Shown: piece after piece, positions 11,001 through 21,100 of the stretch
Layout of the letters: every line of letters starts with the position of its first letter
Numbering within the stretch: position 1 is the stretch's first letter
Origin: a virus
DNA length: 39,151 nucleotides
Virus record (IMG/VR): IMGVR_UViG_3300030380_005798
Span: 1 to 39,151 of that record
Reading direction: 5' to 3' (one strand)
Program-made: the position numbers and the translations under genes
The notes under the pieces: model-generated
The model's database searches: none
The model's input: only the letters and a program-made list of their open reading frames with translations
What the model was told of the DNA's origin: nothing

Positions 11001-12089
11001 AACAGTTTTCTGAACTGCTTTTTTAGTACCTACTGCTTTATAGACTGGAATTGCGCTTCTGAGTTGTAATCTCCACCTGTTGGGATCACTGCCAAATAAG
11101 TCCCATCCAATCAACTGAGCCAGCAATGGAAGATATTCATCAGGGCAATCATCTAAATCGTAAAGAGTTGAGATCTCTTCAGTATCATTGTTGATATCAA
11201 AAGCTAAAAATGATAAAGCTCTAATCAATCGGGCGAAAGGACCACTCTCAGTTTTTTCGGTAGACTTTAAAGTGCTGTCTAAGAATGTTTCAAATTTATC
11301 TCTTACTTTAAAATCAGAACTATCGGCAAACAAGGGTGAATATAAAACATCAACCCATGTTTGTAATTTTTCGAGTTGCTGGATACCACTTAAATCAGAT
11401 CTTGAACCACTAGCAAAATAGGCACTGGGGTAGTACTGTTGTAGGTTATTTCTCCAAACAAACTCAGAAAGCCCTTTAATGCCATCATTAGTTTTTATAG
11501 GAACACCATTGTATAAGCTACTAGTAATTAAGCCTTTAACATATGCAGATCCATCATACGTGTCGGTGGGGAATCCCGATGTATTAAGTAAGTAAAGCCA
11601 TGATAGATTATTTATTAAGTAATCCTGCACCTCACCAGTGCCCCCAATCTCACTAAAAGCACTAGCCTCATTCGCACTTGCATTAAGACGTATGGCAGGT
11701 ATTAGAGTTGACTCTAAAAAACCTTCAAGATCTGTGGCCTCTGGGAAGTCAGTAAACTTTGTGTCGAAGTATGATAGTATGCTGTCTTCAAATTTCTTGG
11801 TTGTAATATTGGTCAGATTATTCTGTTTTACAAAAAATACAGAAGCTCCTGAAATGTTACCTAGACTACTGTAAACAGTAGAGTGTGAGTTAGCACTTAC
11901 AGGGATGATAGAACTAAAGTTGTCAGCTATATCAATATGAGAATTTATAACAACGTCATCTAAATTGAAATCTTTAGGTGTGGTAGCTAAATCATCCTCA
12001 TACAGGTAACCCGGTAGTATAAATTTCAACGCTTCAAAATAATTTCTTTTGAAGAATTCTGGGTTCCTAAGATAAGTCTTGCCTGACAT
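8043..12089 (-). CDS. Giant baseplate wedge protein, gp7 / tail protein I-like
   Basis: At 1348 aa this is the largest protein in the window. The recognisable part is residues about 285-370: a Cys-Pro-Asp-Glu segment followed by YLPLLAQLIGWDLFG, then RLQLRSAIPVYKAVGTKKAVQ. This is the hallmark of the phage tail protein I / P2 gpI / Afp12 / T4 gp7 family (linear Leu-rich helix, then Arg-rich helix, then KGT-type turn). Family members are often short; the long C-terminal part, rich in Ser, Asn and aromatic residues, is extra and probably forms the wedge periphery or fibre-holding arms as in T4 gp7 (1032 aa). It directly follows the gp6-like gene with a TAATG overlap, matching the gp25-gp6-gp7 order known in contractile baseplates. 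Confidence 0.8.
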   Translation of the reverse strand: MSGKTYLRNPEFFKRNYFEALKFILPGYLYEDDLATTPKDFNLDDVVINSHIDIADNFSSIIPVSANSHSTVYSSLGNISGASVFFVKQNNLTNITTKKFEDSILSYFDTKFTDFPEATDLEGFLESTLIPAIRLNASANEASAFSEIGGTGEVQDYLINNLSWLYLLNTSGFPTDTYDGSAYVKGLITSSLYNGVPIKTNDGIKGLSEFVWRNNLQQYYPSAYFASGSRSDLSGIQQLEKLQTWVDVLYSPLFADSSDFKVRDKFETFLDSTLKSTEKTESGPFARLIRALSFLAFDINNDTEEISTLYDLDDCPDEYLPLLAQLIGWDLFGSDPNRWRLQLRSAIPVYKAVGTKKAVQKTVETVFPKNKFPIEGRLTELWESYVPFLIYYALATESPTFKSFDTWTSDKAQDMNVKGYSTASMDENIRLAVDRILLEIYIEFQERFSAITQQLQLYNYRGRDYEIPPFEEYPYYVNTELTPDMLTFIADRLVCFGCSQNFATQVSGYIHDNAMAKDDEPKLGSWLIFTSGYNSPPNLENLILNLNDNRFDYASLWSGKSSHFKLVLSASEFDFTKKDLDDVDSQDALTFVSKSVAKVAPAHSIPLISLEVSGPPDTFSFESGSALPLLYIDREELDVAAGQNIITSGIHFNTFKRGINPEGQTLDRAATQSLANPRSFVVSGPFPRNTARRKSYEKVMPFNGYYDRTGFNMPVDFDMASGTTQISGIPLGLIPSSMTYASVSSHINLPDIWHQCENLNSQNEYFQYPVSNTLNIRGASGTFKSNKDRTVDRGQLPGIYAAMHRIGENRKNVRAQVDIQDNIAFFNSYLNDLFSALSLATTEAERIDHLQEIARVEALVNGDVTSFVTSATNANVDGYTFPASVSDYYNFKFGRDLHRLFHIYQDNFKNHRLSNDVQNLDGANIFSHTYGPLLYNHNFDKFGINESSISTRLDDPFKFTVTDTEFTGTGSFLASADDDMYLDTFERVSSGILDGVELVLTSGTQDDSSFSVIRVPGTERKSYEDPFLFDKTLVLMRSGIGAATRLRFDISKYEADADHPISNNFLSPEHDYKINLRTIVSRDSGLTVGGRSVGVWIHTKPEGGKMWSFTPEGSWVQHDQLITRADMLSEYAHVRFTPSRANDTQTASSTFECLDDVINRRSPVLGLGASSIDSFEIEFNTRNRELRVPREYQALATHPSSNTFDQLHRLNQNYVIEAFMLPGAQPDEFMLLDKLTVQDMTMNKLSQIFEAGTLQNPLCDLTYLKDKCDEFRVTLDKQDLFDVFKHFNNLSGKNAAVGYASRDSNKTETIMESKGGSRIDYRYDGIMITLGASIFPTSVIDKFTIKQV

Positions 12090-13702
12090 TAGATGTAATC
12101 CGTTCTTATGACTAAGTTATTTAATTGAATAATTTCATTAAAGCCCACGCTTATTCTGGAGTCTACGTTATCTATCGTGGCAAAGCGTATATCCGTAACG
12201 TCCTCAAGTAAATTCTTAATAACATCCTGAGGTACAAAGGGTTCAGCAAAATCAGTATTGTCTATGTTCATATAGTTTTCCAATGAAAATCTAGCTCTGC
12301 TTACAATGCTGCTTTCCTCTCTTCTAAGATTTTCATCCAAAGTTATTGTAACAAACAAGTCTAAAGTTCTTATAAGCCCGTCAACAACAACCACCTCATC
12401 CGTCAACATTTTCTTGTCTTCTAAAGATTCAAGTAGTTGACGCTTATATTCTTGTGTGCCCTTTCTAAGAGTTCTATTAGAAGCCCGCTCAAGTATAAAT
12501 AGGTCAATAATATTAGCAGATGAGAAGGCTCTCCTTACGGACGCCGTTGCCTTGCCCGTTGATCCAAAGCTAGAGGAGAACGCATTCGCATGAGCTTTGT
12601 AGTCATCAAGCGTAACTAGTCTGTTTTGGCTTCTAAATACAGAAGGTGCATATCTCTTAGCCTGTGCTACACTTTCCGCGTCCCTACCGCCTGTCGCAAC
12701 ACTTATATTTTCTACTGTTGCAGGGACTTGTGTATCGCTTGAATCATCGGTTATTTCAATAGTAGTTTGAGTGTTTAGAGCCCCATTGCTTAAATTACCT
12801 CTGGTACCGCCACCCACCCTGTAGGTGACTGTATAGTTGTCCCCCAACGCAGGTGAAATACCTAAAGTATCATCGCCAAATAGTATGGAGGCTTTAAACT
12901 GCTCATCGGTTGAAATTTCAAAAACTTTATCGGTATTACCAGAGGCAAAGTATACATTCTCCTCTTCTTTATAAACTCCTGCGGTAGGATCGCTACCTTC
13001 TACGAACACTTGAGCACTTCTCTCCACGTAGGGTGACTCTGTTAGCTGAATTGTCTTAACCGCGTCAGGGCTTGCAAAGGTACCTGTCTCCCGAACTAAC
13101 GACCCCTCTAATAAAACAGCGTCTTCAATGGCGACAGTGGCTCCAGGAGATGCGACCGTAATATCAAATTCTAGATCTTCAGATGGGGTCGTGAGGTCTA
13201 CAGTTCCGTCTGTATTTACTTTGTAGATAGTAAACGACAAAGACCCACCGTCCTCAGGAGAAGTTACCGATATGACCCTATTGCTAGCCCTGACAATAGC
13301 TTTATTTGGAGACAGAACTGGCGCTATTGGGGTGAAAGTTAATCTTGCGTTTGCGGCGGCAGATATCGGACCTTTCATCCGAATACCTATCAACTCAAGA
13401 AGTCTCTTGACACTGTCTCGACTTCTGGCAGTCCCCAAGAAGTTCTCGTTAGCTAGATAATCTGATTTATTAGATTGAATGTGACCGACTGCTGCCATCA
13501 ACTCTACCAAAAGAACTCCAAAGTCGGAGCCTTCAAAATTGTTGTAATCTAACGGGAAGTTAGCCTTTACATACTTTATAAGGTTAGCTCTGATGCTCTC
13601 AAAGTCTGATGCCGAGAAGTCGATTAACTTCTGCTTATTATCCAACTCAGATGGGATATTTTTTAAAAAATCAGACTGAACTGTCCCTGAGAAGGCTACC
13701 AT
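12089..13702 (-). CDS. Baseplate wedge protein gp6-like (baseplate J family)
   Basis: This 537-aa protein forms the baseplate inner ring together with gp25 and gp7. Residues about 38-105 show the gp6-type N-terminus: NFPLDYNNFEGSDFGVLLVE, then a helix with IQSNKSDYLANENFL and a RSRDSVKRLLELIG segment. The middle contains VTYRVGGGTRGNLSNG, the Gly-rich turn typical of baseplate J proteins, and a later segment VFRSQNRLVTLDDYKAHA, which is also characteristic. T4 gp6 is longer (660 aa). It overlaps the gp25-like gene and the gp7-like gene through TAATG junctions, so the three wedge proteins are probably made in coupled amounts. Confidence 0.9.
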   Translation of the reverse strand: MVAFSGTVQSDFLKNIPSELDNKQKLIDFSASDFESIRANLIKYVKANFPLDYNNFEGSDFGVLLVELMAAVGHIQSNKSDYLANENFLGTARSRDSVKRLLELIGIRMKGPISAAANARLTFTPIAPVLSPNKAIVRASNRVISVTSPEDGGSLSFTIYKVNTDGTVDLTTPSEDLEFDITVASPGATVAIEDAVLLEGSLVRETGTFASPDAVKTIQLTESPYVERSAQVFVEGSDPTAGVYKEEENVYFASGNTDKVFEISTDEQFKASILFGDDTLGISPALGDNYTVTYRVGGGTRGNLSNGALNTQTTIEITDDSSDTQVPATVENISVATGGRDAESVAQAKRYAPSVFRSQNRLVTLDDYKAHANAFSSSFGSTGKATASVRRAFSSANIIDLFILERASNRTLRKGTQEYKRQLLESLEDKKMLTDEVVVVDGLIRTLDLFVTITLDENLRREESSIVSRARFSLENYMNIDNTDFAEPFVPQDVIKNLLEDVTDIRFATIDNVDSRISVGFNEIIQLNNLVIRTDYI

Positions 13703-14145
13703 TAAATTCTAACTCCAATATTAAACGCTGTTGACACTGCATCTCTGACCGAGCAGAACAAGTTAACCTTAAGCTCGCTATCTCTGGTCTCAAAAACTTG
13801 GAGCTTGTTTATCGATACAGTTCTAAGATATCTACGTATGGCAATAACTATCTCCTCTTTTATCATTGAAAAAAGAGTCTCGTCCAAAGGCTCCATCAAA
13901 AATCTTCTGAGGTTACAACCATAATCTGGACGCATGAATCTTTCGCCACGTTCTGTTTTAATCAATGAACGCAAATTTGCCTTTATTAGTTTGAGGTTAC
14001 TAGACTTAGTAAAGTATCCTGCACTTGGCGAGACATCAATAGGGTATTGTAAACCCAACAGCTTAGGGGTCTCCAGGGTAGCTGTTTTTTGAATATTAGG
14101 AGTTTGACCAGTTCCAAACCTTGTAACACTTGTTGAGATGGGCAT
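13702..14145 (-). CDS. Baseplate wedge protein gp25-like
   Basis: This 147-aa protein matches the gp25 family, the inner-ring wedge protein that contacts the sheath and is conserved in all contractile tails. The diagnostic part is residues about 65-88 with ERGERFMRPDYGCNLRRFL, containing the family's conserved Glu-Arg and RPxYG elements, followed by the FSMIKEEIVIAIRRYL helix. Its length is close to that usual for the family (T4 gp25 is 132 aa). The gene starts 19 bases after the LamG protein gene on the leftward reading path and overlaps the gp6-like start at TAATG. Confidence 0.9.
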   Translation of the reverse strand: MPISTSVTRFGTGQTPNIQKTATLETPKLLGLQYPIDVSPSAGYFTKSSNLKLIKANLRSLIKTERGERFMRPDYGCNLRRFLMEPLDETLFSMIKEEIVIAIRRYLRTVSINKLQVFETRDSELKVNLFCSVRDAVSTAFNIGVRI

Positions 14146-14164
14146 ATTACTATATTTTTTTAAT

Positions 14165-16744
14165 TTAAGTCACTACAATATTCTTAAAGAAGTTCTTAGT
14201 TGCTTTATAGTTATTTACTACTTCATCATCCTCAAGAGGCTTTGAATAGAATCTAGTGCATCCTAAATAACCTTTCAAACCACTTACTTTACCACCAAAC
14301 TCACCTCCCATAAAGTTTCCAGCCGATAACCCGTCAGTATATCCACCGCCGAGAATCCAGGGAGTGAAATAAGTATCTAGAGAGGGACCTTCTGAATATT
14401 CAAAAGAATTATTTTGCTTTATAGAAGGAGCTTTGTAAGTGTCTTTTGCTCTCCTTGTCCCAAAAGTAGATTGGTAGCTGGAGGTGGCTAACTTGACACC
14501 GTCCAAATAAACTCTAATTTCATCTTGCTTAGGATCCAATGAGACTGAAAGGTGTGCGAACGACCTACCGCAGCTAGAAAGAGACATTCCGTTCTGCTCT
14601 TCAAAAACGGGAATAGTCATTCCATGAAGAGAGTTCTTTATGCAATCTGTTTTATTGGCAACAAATCCAGCACTTGAGGAATCGAAAGATTGCGTAGGGG
14701 CTAGAACTAAAACAAGATCGTCAACGCTGTTATCTGCATTGTCGTTGCTGGGCGGTAAGTTTGATGTGAACCTACGATCTCTGGTAAAGCCTAATATGGC
14801 TCCCCTGACAATACCCGTACCATGATCAGCGTCCATGTTGTTTATGTCAGATTGCTTGGCCTTTGAGTCAGAGATACCCACGTTCTCATTTGCCAAAATA
14901 AGCCTGTATAGTCCTAGAGTATCATTGTCATGCATGTTCCAACCTTGTGTAGTTCCGTCCAAGTTGGGCATGTGTATCCACGTCTCAAACGTTGCACCCT
15001 CTTTTCTGTATAGGAAATCTTGAAATTCTGGATTTTCAGGCAGACGCACGTAACTGCCCGTGGCGTCTATCTCGGATGACCCCTCTTTCGGGAAAGAAAC
15101 ACCACTGAGGAATGGGATACCCAAGCCTCTGTCAAAAATGCTTGATGCAGTTCCCACCATTTGTGAGTTATACCCAATCCCTAATCTACTAGAGTTGTAT
15201 ACGCCAAAGTCTGTGCCTGAGGCTACATCTGTCTTAACGGATAGGTAATTGTATAGAGCTATGAGATTATCTTCAGATATGCGTGTGTTTACATGCAATG
15301 TGGGCGCAGACGGATCTAAGGGATTACTAATGGTTTCACCCTTAGCAACATTTGCTAAAAGTATGTGGTCCAACACAACAGCTTCACTAGTTTTAATTCT
15401 CTCACTAAACTTAGTTTCGATGGGTAGAACCACACCCGTAACATCAGCCTGATCAAGAACTATCTTTCTTTGGTTTTCAATATCAACTAAGAAATTAGAG
15501 CCTGCTAAATAAGAGAAATCATTAACAGGTATATTGCCTGGATCAAATTGAGGTCCCTTACCTAAAAATACGGGAACCTTAACCGCTAATTCAATTTGCT
15601 TTTTACGTTTATCAATCTTATCTTGGAAATGAGATGTTTCTGAAATCATGACCTGTCGCATGTTATCAATGATTGCGATTGAAGATCCATCCTCAATAGC
15701 TTCATTAATAGTGGTAGAAACATCAAAAACTTTCCTATCTTTCTGACCTTCTAAACTTTGAAGGAGATTGTCTTGATCGTAAAACTTTTGAAGATCTCTG
15801 GAGTTGTCTAGAATGCTAGGATCTAAAATGTTATTGAAATAGTATTTAAGGTCTTTGCTTGTAGTTGGAACACCCCTACCCCCCAAACTAGGATCAAACT
15901 CCAACTTCCATAGATCTGTGTTTTCAAAACCGTCAGGGTTTATCTCAAGCTGCTCACTTCTATTTTCAAGCTCCAATAATGCTGGTATAATTCCACTGAC
16001 CTGCGAATCATAGTAAAGTCCGTCAACAGAAAGAACAAACTTACCAGTCCTAGAAAGCGGTGGTGCTGCTCCAAGTCTAAACACAGATTCTATTGCTGCA
16101 TCTGGCTCTGGGCCGGGTTCTAATGCAGGATCCAAAGTTCTAGCTGTGACGATACCTTCAATAACCTCGACCTGAGCCCGAGCTTGATTAACAAAATCTT
16201 GTGCAACTTCGGCCTCGGCGATTAATATGCCAAACTCTGAGTTCAACATCTCTCGATATTTATCAGGATCTAACTGATTAAGTTTCTCTCTTTGCTCGGC
16301 GGCGCTTCCATTTTTAAACTCTAAGAAGTTTTTAAACTCCTCAAGACATCCCTTAATTTGATTGTACTTACTTTCAACAAGTTCAGCAGCAGCTTTAAGT
16401 TCATCTAAGATAGCCAGGAAGGCTGAGATTGCAGCAGTGATGCCCGATATTAAATCTAAACCAAACCTTGAATACTCCGAAAAGAATCCGAAGAAACCAT
16501 CTCTGTTGGGAAACAATGAGATACCAAGTTTCTCTCTGATGTAGGTGTAAAGTTTTTTGATAATTGCATCAGCAAGCCTTTGACCAGCTAACATGGCCTC
16601 TCGCATAGCCAGCAGAATTGGAGTGGGCACTAAACCTAACAAATCTCCAGCTAGAGTGAGCATGCATTTTGGCACTCCAAACGAACCTGCAATGCCCGTC
16701 AGAGAACCTGGATTTTCTAAAAATGTTTTTGCGTCAAATGCCAT
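14165..16744 (-). CDS. LamG/concanavalin-like domain protein inside the baseplate cluster
   Basis: This 859-aa protein has three parts. Residues 1-150 are strongly helical and hydrophobic, including ISGITAAISAFLAIL near 100. Residues 150-550 are mixed alpha/beta of unknown fold. Residues about 555-855 look like a LamG/concanavalin-like jelly roll: GSYVRLPENPEF, then GATFETWIHMPN, later SFAHLSVSLD followed by EIRVYLDGVKLATS, and near the end GYLGCTRFYSKPLEDDEV. Those are the typical edge strands and closing strand of this glycan-binding fold. The gene sits between the spike and gp25 genes and overlaps the spike stop by one base (TAATG). It probably encodes a baseplate-tip or needle-proximal component with a possible carbohydrate-binding tail (inference). 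No T4 equivalent is known to me. Confidence 0.7.
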   Translation of the reverse strand: MAFDAKTFLENPGSLTGIAGSFGVPKCMLTLAGDLLGLVPTPILLAMREAMLAGQRLADAIIKKLYTYIREKLGISLFPNRDGFFGFFSEYSRFGLDLISGITAAISAFLAILDELKAAAELVESKYNQIKGCLEEFKNFLEFKNGSAAEQREKLNQLDPDKYREMLNSEFGILIAEAEVAQDFVNQARAQVEVIEGIVTARTLDPALEPGPEPDAAIESVFRLGAAPPLSRTGKFVLSVDGLYYDSQVSGIIPALLELENRSEQLEINPDGFENTDLWKLEFDPSLGGRGVPTTSKDLKYYFNNILDPSILDNSRDLQKFYDQDNLLQSLEGQKDRKVFDVSTTINEAIEDGSSIAIIDNMRQVMISETSHFQDKIDKRKKQIELAVKVPVFLGKGPQFDPGNIPVNDFSYLAGSNFLVDIENQRKIVLDQADVTGVVLPIETKFSERIKTSEAVVLDHILLANVAKGETISNPLDPSAPTLHVNTRISEDNLIALYNYLSVKTDVASGTDFGVYNSSRLGIGYNSQMVGTASSIFDRGLGIPFLSGVSFPKEGSSEIDATGSYVRLPENPEFQDFLYRKEGATFETWIHMPNLDGTTQGWNMHDNDTLGLYRLILANENVGISDSKAKQSDINNMDADHGTGIVRGAILGFTRDRRFTSNLPPSNDNADNSVDDLVLVLAPTQSFDSSSAGFVANKTDCIKNSLHGMTIPVFEEQNGMSLSSCGRSFAHLSVSLDPKQDEIRVYLDGVKLATSSYQSTFGTRRAKDTYKAPSIKQNNSFEYSEGPSLDTYFTPWILGGGYTDGLSAGNFMGGEFGGKVSGLKGYLGCTRFYSKPLEDDEVVNNYKATKNFFKNIVVT

Positions 16745-18189
16745 TATTCTGCTCCTATTCCTGGGAACCCATCATTGTAATCATTTGGAAGTATTGGTAA
16801 AGTTATTACCGGGATGGGAGGTTCTATGACAGGTCTAATAGGTCTCTTAGCTCCAAACGTAACAAAATCTCCTGATCGAACTGGTGAGTTTATAGATGCC
16901 CCAACTCTGCCAGACACATCGGCGGTAAGACCCTCCACGGATGCAACTCCTCCACTTTGTAACTTTGCGGACAAACCACCCTTCACGACTGCTGTTTGAG
17001 ATTCCACACTAGCTCTAGCTACAGCCTTAACATCTACGTTTGCTTGGGCATTAACTTCTACGTTTGCTGCGTTTAAGCTAATAGTACCTGCGGGAGCCTC
17101 TAAAGAGATACTGCCTGTGTAGCTTTTAAGTATTATATTACCCCTTCCTGGCGATACGGGTACGCCTCCTTTTCCTGCACCAATACCCGTATTTAAATCG
17201 GGGCCTAAAGACTCAATCTCTATATCTCCTGTGTAATTATCAACTCTTATCTTCGCAGTTTTAGTTACCAGATTAACTGCTCCAAATCTACCAGGAGACA
17301 CTAGGTCAATTTCACGGTGGTTGCTTTTCACCCTAACGTTACCAGATCTAGGTGTGAATCCTGGCTCTAAAGGATTGCCTAAGGCTGTTGGAGCTTCGGT
17401 AGCAGGTGACATGATATCTTCTGGAGTCTCTGCTTTCTTAACACTCAAGTCTCTTCCTCTCTTCCTCAAAGGAAGCATAGGCCCATCAACTGGATCTAAG
17501 AAAGCGCCCAACCCATTGACACCAATAGATTTATTTTCAATAAGGAAATCTGTACCTTCCTCCACAGTTTGTCTTATGTAGCTACCCTCGCAGTATGTTT
17601 TAACTGGGCCTGTAGAGGCAATCTCAATCTCGTTAGCGGCGTTACCCTTATCGTTGGTATTTAAATCTCCATCAGAAACAACTATCTTAGCCTTGCCGTC
17701 TTCGTTCGCTATTTGAACCCCACCAGCGCCCACATTTACTTCAGAGCCTTTATCGTGAGACATGGTAATGTCATCTTGTATTCTCCTGGGTGCAAACTTC
17801 TTTTGAATCTCAATAGCTCCATTTGCTCCCCTAAACTCAAACTTAGTAGGGTTGGATGTATTCTCGTCGTATAGTGTAGAATCCACATTTTGATCCCTAA
17901 GAACTTTAACTCTAGGATTTCTCTGAGCGGGATCGATTGCATCAGGGCCAACTATGGTGGAGTGATAGTAATAAGTTGATTTACCTCTCTCATTGTTTTC
18001 ATTTTTTATCAGTATTACCTGCTCTCCGTCGTCAGGTATGGCTAAAAAACCCCCTCCATTAGTTTTATAAATTGGAGAGGTATACGTAACAGGCACACCC
18101 TTGTCTCCCTCGCTAGGAACATCAGCGAGTAATTCACCTTGATGTAAGGGGTCCGTATTAGTAACAATTTGTCCAATAACTAATTTCAT
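16744..18189 (-). CDS. Baseplate central spike, gp5/gpV-like, lacking a visible lysozyme domain
   Basis: This 481-aa protein is the membrane-piercing spike. Residues 1-95 form an OB-fold-like opening (IGQIVTNTDPLHQGELLADV, then DDGEQVILI and a Tyr-rich end YYYHSTIVG). Residues about 105-440 are short repeating beta segments (KIVVSDGDL, NIILKSYTGSISLEA, NVEVNAQANVDVKAVARAS) as in the triple-stranded beta-helix of gp5 and gpV. The last 35 residues are Pro/Ile-rich and may cap or anchor the tip. T4 gp5 (575 aa) has a lysozyme inserted between the OB fold and the helix; I see no such domain here. It overlaps the hub gene by an ATGA junction, in keeping with a hub-spike pair. Confidence 0.85.
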   Translation of the reverse strand: MKLVIGQIVTNTDPLHQGELLADVPSEGDKGVPVTYTSPIYKTNGGGFLAIPDDGEQVILIKNENNERGKSTYYYHSTIVGPDAIDPAQRNPRVKVLRDQNVDSTLYDENTSNPTKFEFRGANGAIEIQKKFAPRRIQDDITMSHDKGSEVNVGAGGVQIANEDGKAKIVVSDGDLNTNDKGNAANEIEIASTGPVKTYCEGSYIRQTVEEGTDFLIENKSIGVNGLGAFLDPVDGPMLPLRKRGRDLSVKKAETPEDIMSPATEAPTALGNPLEPGFTPRSGNVRVKSNHREIDLVSPGRFGAVNLVTKTAKIRVDNYTGDIEIESLGPDLNTGIGAGKGGVPVSPGRGNIILKSYTGSISLEAPAGTISLNAANVEVNAQANVDVKAVARASVESQTAVVKGGLSAKLQSGGVASVEGLTADVSGRVGASINSPVRSGDFVTFGAKRPIRPVIEPPIPVITLPILPNDYNDGFPGIGAE

Positions 18190-21100
18190 GATGTAAGAGA
18201 CTTGAAGACTTCGCCTAATGCAAGTGTAGTTTTCCCTCCAAGGAATCCCTTCTTAACCAAGGAAAACTCGGAGTATGCGTCTGCATTATTATTTATAACA
18301 TGTTTAGCTCCAACAATCTTATATTCACCATTTAGGTACGAAGGGACTAAAATACCATCAAACGCTCCACCTTTAATGTCGTTCTGAATTCCAAAGAATT
18401 TACAGGGTTTATCGATGTAGATAACTTGATTAAAAAATGGTAGAGTTTTAAGCTCTAAACCAACCACTCTCTGATAAAGACGTTTCAGAACATGCGAGTA
18501 TTTCTCTGCTAGACTGTCATCATCAGAAATAGTCATAAAGGTGGGTTTTCCCCCTCCTCTAATAAAAGCAAGGTAAGACACTGTCTGTATGAATGTTATA
18601 AAGTCTTTCTTAGATTCTAAAGTAAATCCAGGAACCTTAGACAACTCTTTCACAGTAGCTTCTACCAGTTTTTTATCCTTACTTAAAAGTCTACCAATTA
18701 ATAAATTCTGAACAGAGTCAATCGAGGTTGCAGCAGATTTAAAGCCAGGTAAATTTTCTATGACCCTACTAATAGCATTAATGCTTGCATCATCGTCTTT
18801 AGCTATCAGATCCGCCTGAGCTTGAAGTGAAGAAAATTGAATAGCATTCTCCATGGGCAAAGAATACATGTCAGCTACATAACCTTTAAATGAGTAACTT
18901 ACGTCCTGGACATTTGCATTTGCCACGTTGTATTGAAAGAATATAGATTCATTATCAGCCTCAGTTTTAACTCCTAGATTAGTTTTGTTTACTTTACCAA
19001 TCAAAGCATGATCAATTTGCTCGTTAAAACTTGAGGTGAGTCCACGCTGAAATTGTAATTCTTTAATATCTTTACGGTAACTATCCCAGTCAATAGTTTG
19101 ATTTAAGTAATCAAACATTCCCTCAGGTTTAAAGGTGCCTTCATTATCATGTCCATATAAAAAATATAAAATAGCTTGAACGTCACCATATACTAATAGT
19201 GGCTGATTAATATCAGACACTATGCCATATTGTTGCATTACCTTTAAGATTCTTTTATCGCTCTCATAAACAAGCCTAAAGTCATCGACCGGTTGACCAT
19301 TTGATCCAGTCTTAAGAGCCTCATAAAACGTAAATAAAGGGTCTAAGAGAGTTTTATCTTCATCTTTGTCATAATTAACTTTTCCTTTCATCCTAATTAG
19401 AGCTACCTTAGGAACGGTTCTAACGCCAAACTGTAAATCTCTCTGAAGTTTCTTCCTAGCCTCAACCCTGTTAATTCTTTGCTGTATGATTTCCGCAATC
19501 GGACCCCGCGTTCGCCTGCCGTTGAAATACTCTTTCACCTGCTCGGCGTCATAATACCCTTGTTTTAAAAGGGAATCTAAATCATTTATAGTGTTATCAT
19601 ATTCTTCCCTTGTCCCAAAAAAGAACTTATATGCAGGATCTTGGATAGTTGCAAAGGCCGTGTATTTTGACTGTGCGCGGCGACGCTGCAATCCGGCATA
19701 GGGGCCTGGACCCACGAACGGACCGTCGTTATCACTGAAAGTAAATCCTTCACCTCGATTAAATCCCTGATCATCTCTCTCAAGACTACTAGCTCTTACA
19801 ACTACACCACTAGCTCCAGCTTTAGCACTTTGTTTATCTACAAGCTTTTTTTGTATTCCTCTTGTAACAGACTCCTTAGCTTTATCCATTTGAGTTTTAG
19901 CTTGGAAGCAAGCTGTCTCAAGAATAAGTAGTTGCTGACTAGTGGGATTTCCAAAAAGAGAGTTACCAAGGGCGAGAGCAGTTCCTCCGGGATTGATCGT
20001 ATTCCCTACTCCAGGCATGTTGGTTGTAGTCCCTATCTGAATTGGGTAAACTATTGAATTTAGAATGTTATTTATTTCTGATTGGGATCTACCTCCGCCA
20101 GCAGCAATTTGAGTTATTGCTGTTTCAAATTCTCTCTTTATCTCGCTAGTAATCTCTTTTTCTAAAGCGTTTCCGGTCGCCGCGATCTGTTCTTGAGTGT
20201 CTTTAGCAGAATTAATTATTTGTGCGGCGCGACCGGATTGCGGCACTGAGGTGTCCTCACCGGTTAGGGCATCTTTTCCTTGTATATCTACTGAAGCGCC
20301 AAAAGGATTTATAATTCCTGGTATAAAAGGGTCATTAGGTTCAACAAATTGAATTTGCATGCCAAACTTATTAAACAAGGCTGCGATTTGACATTTAGTT
20401 TGAGATCTTCCTAGATAGAAATCTGAGGGCTTTGTAAGGTCTCCTGGAGGACCTACTTTTCCAAAAGTATAAAACTCATCAAAGGATACATCGCCGCCTG
20501 TCGCCTTGGACCCTGCAAAGGTCTGTCGGACTCGGTTTAGATTATTTCCAGGAAGTCGATCACGGGTATCTTTAACCGTGGTTGAATATTTATATCCAAC
20601 TTTACTTAGATCCTGAGGGATGCAAGTTATAACATTAGGGGAAACTCCACCGTCCGTAGTTAAATTCTGAACGTAAGTATGAATTGTGTATCTAAGGTAA
20701 TCGTTGACATCTTTATCAAGATCTTCAAGAGGAATTGGTAACGGGTTACTAGTATTGGTCGGGGTGCTTTTTTTAGACTCAGAGGCTTTAAGTTTGTTTT
20801 TAAACTGTCTGTAATCTCTAACTGTTGCAATTTTGGAGTTTATTTGAGTAAATCCTTTTGTGTCAGGAACAAAGAAAAGTTCTAGCTGACGAACTCCATC
20901 AGAATTTAAAATAATATCAGCATCTTGTAAAGTTAATCTAAAAGGACCAGCCCATTGATTTAAGTTTTCACCAACACCGAAACTCAAAAAGTATTGATTA
21001 AAACTTTGATTTAAACTTTCTAAAGTTACACCAAATGCTTGAGACACAAACTTCTTGTCTTGTGTCGATCCTTGAAATCTAGATCTTATAATATTGGATA

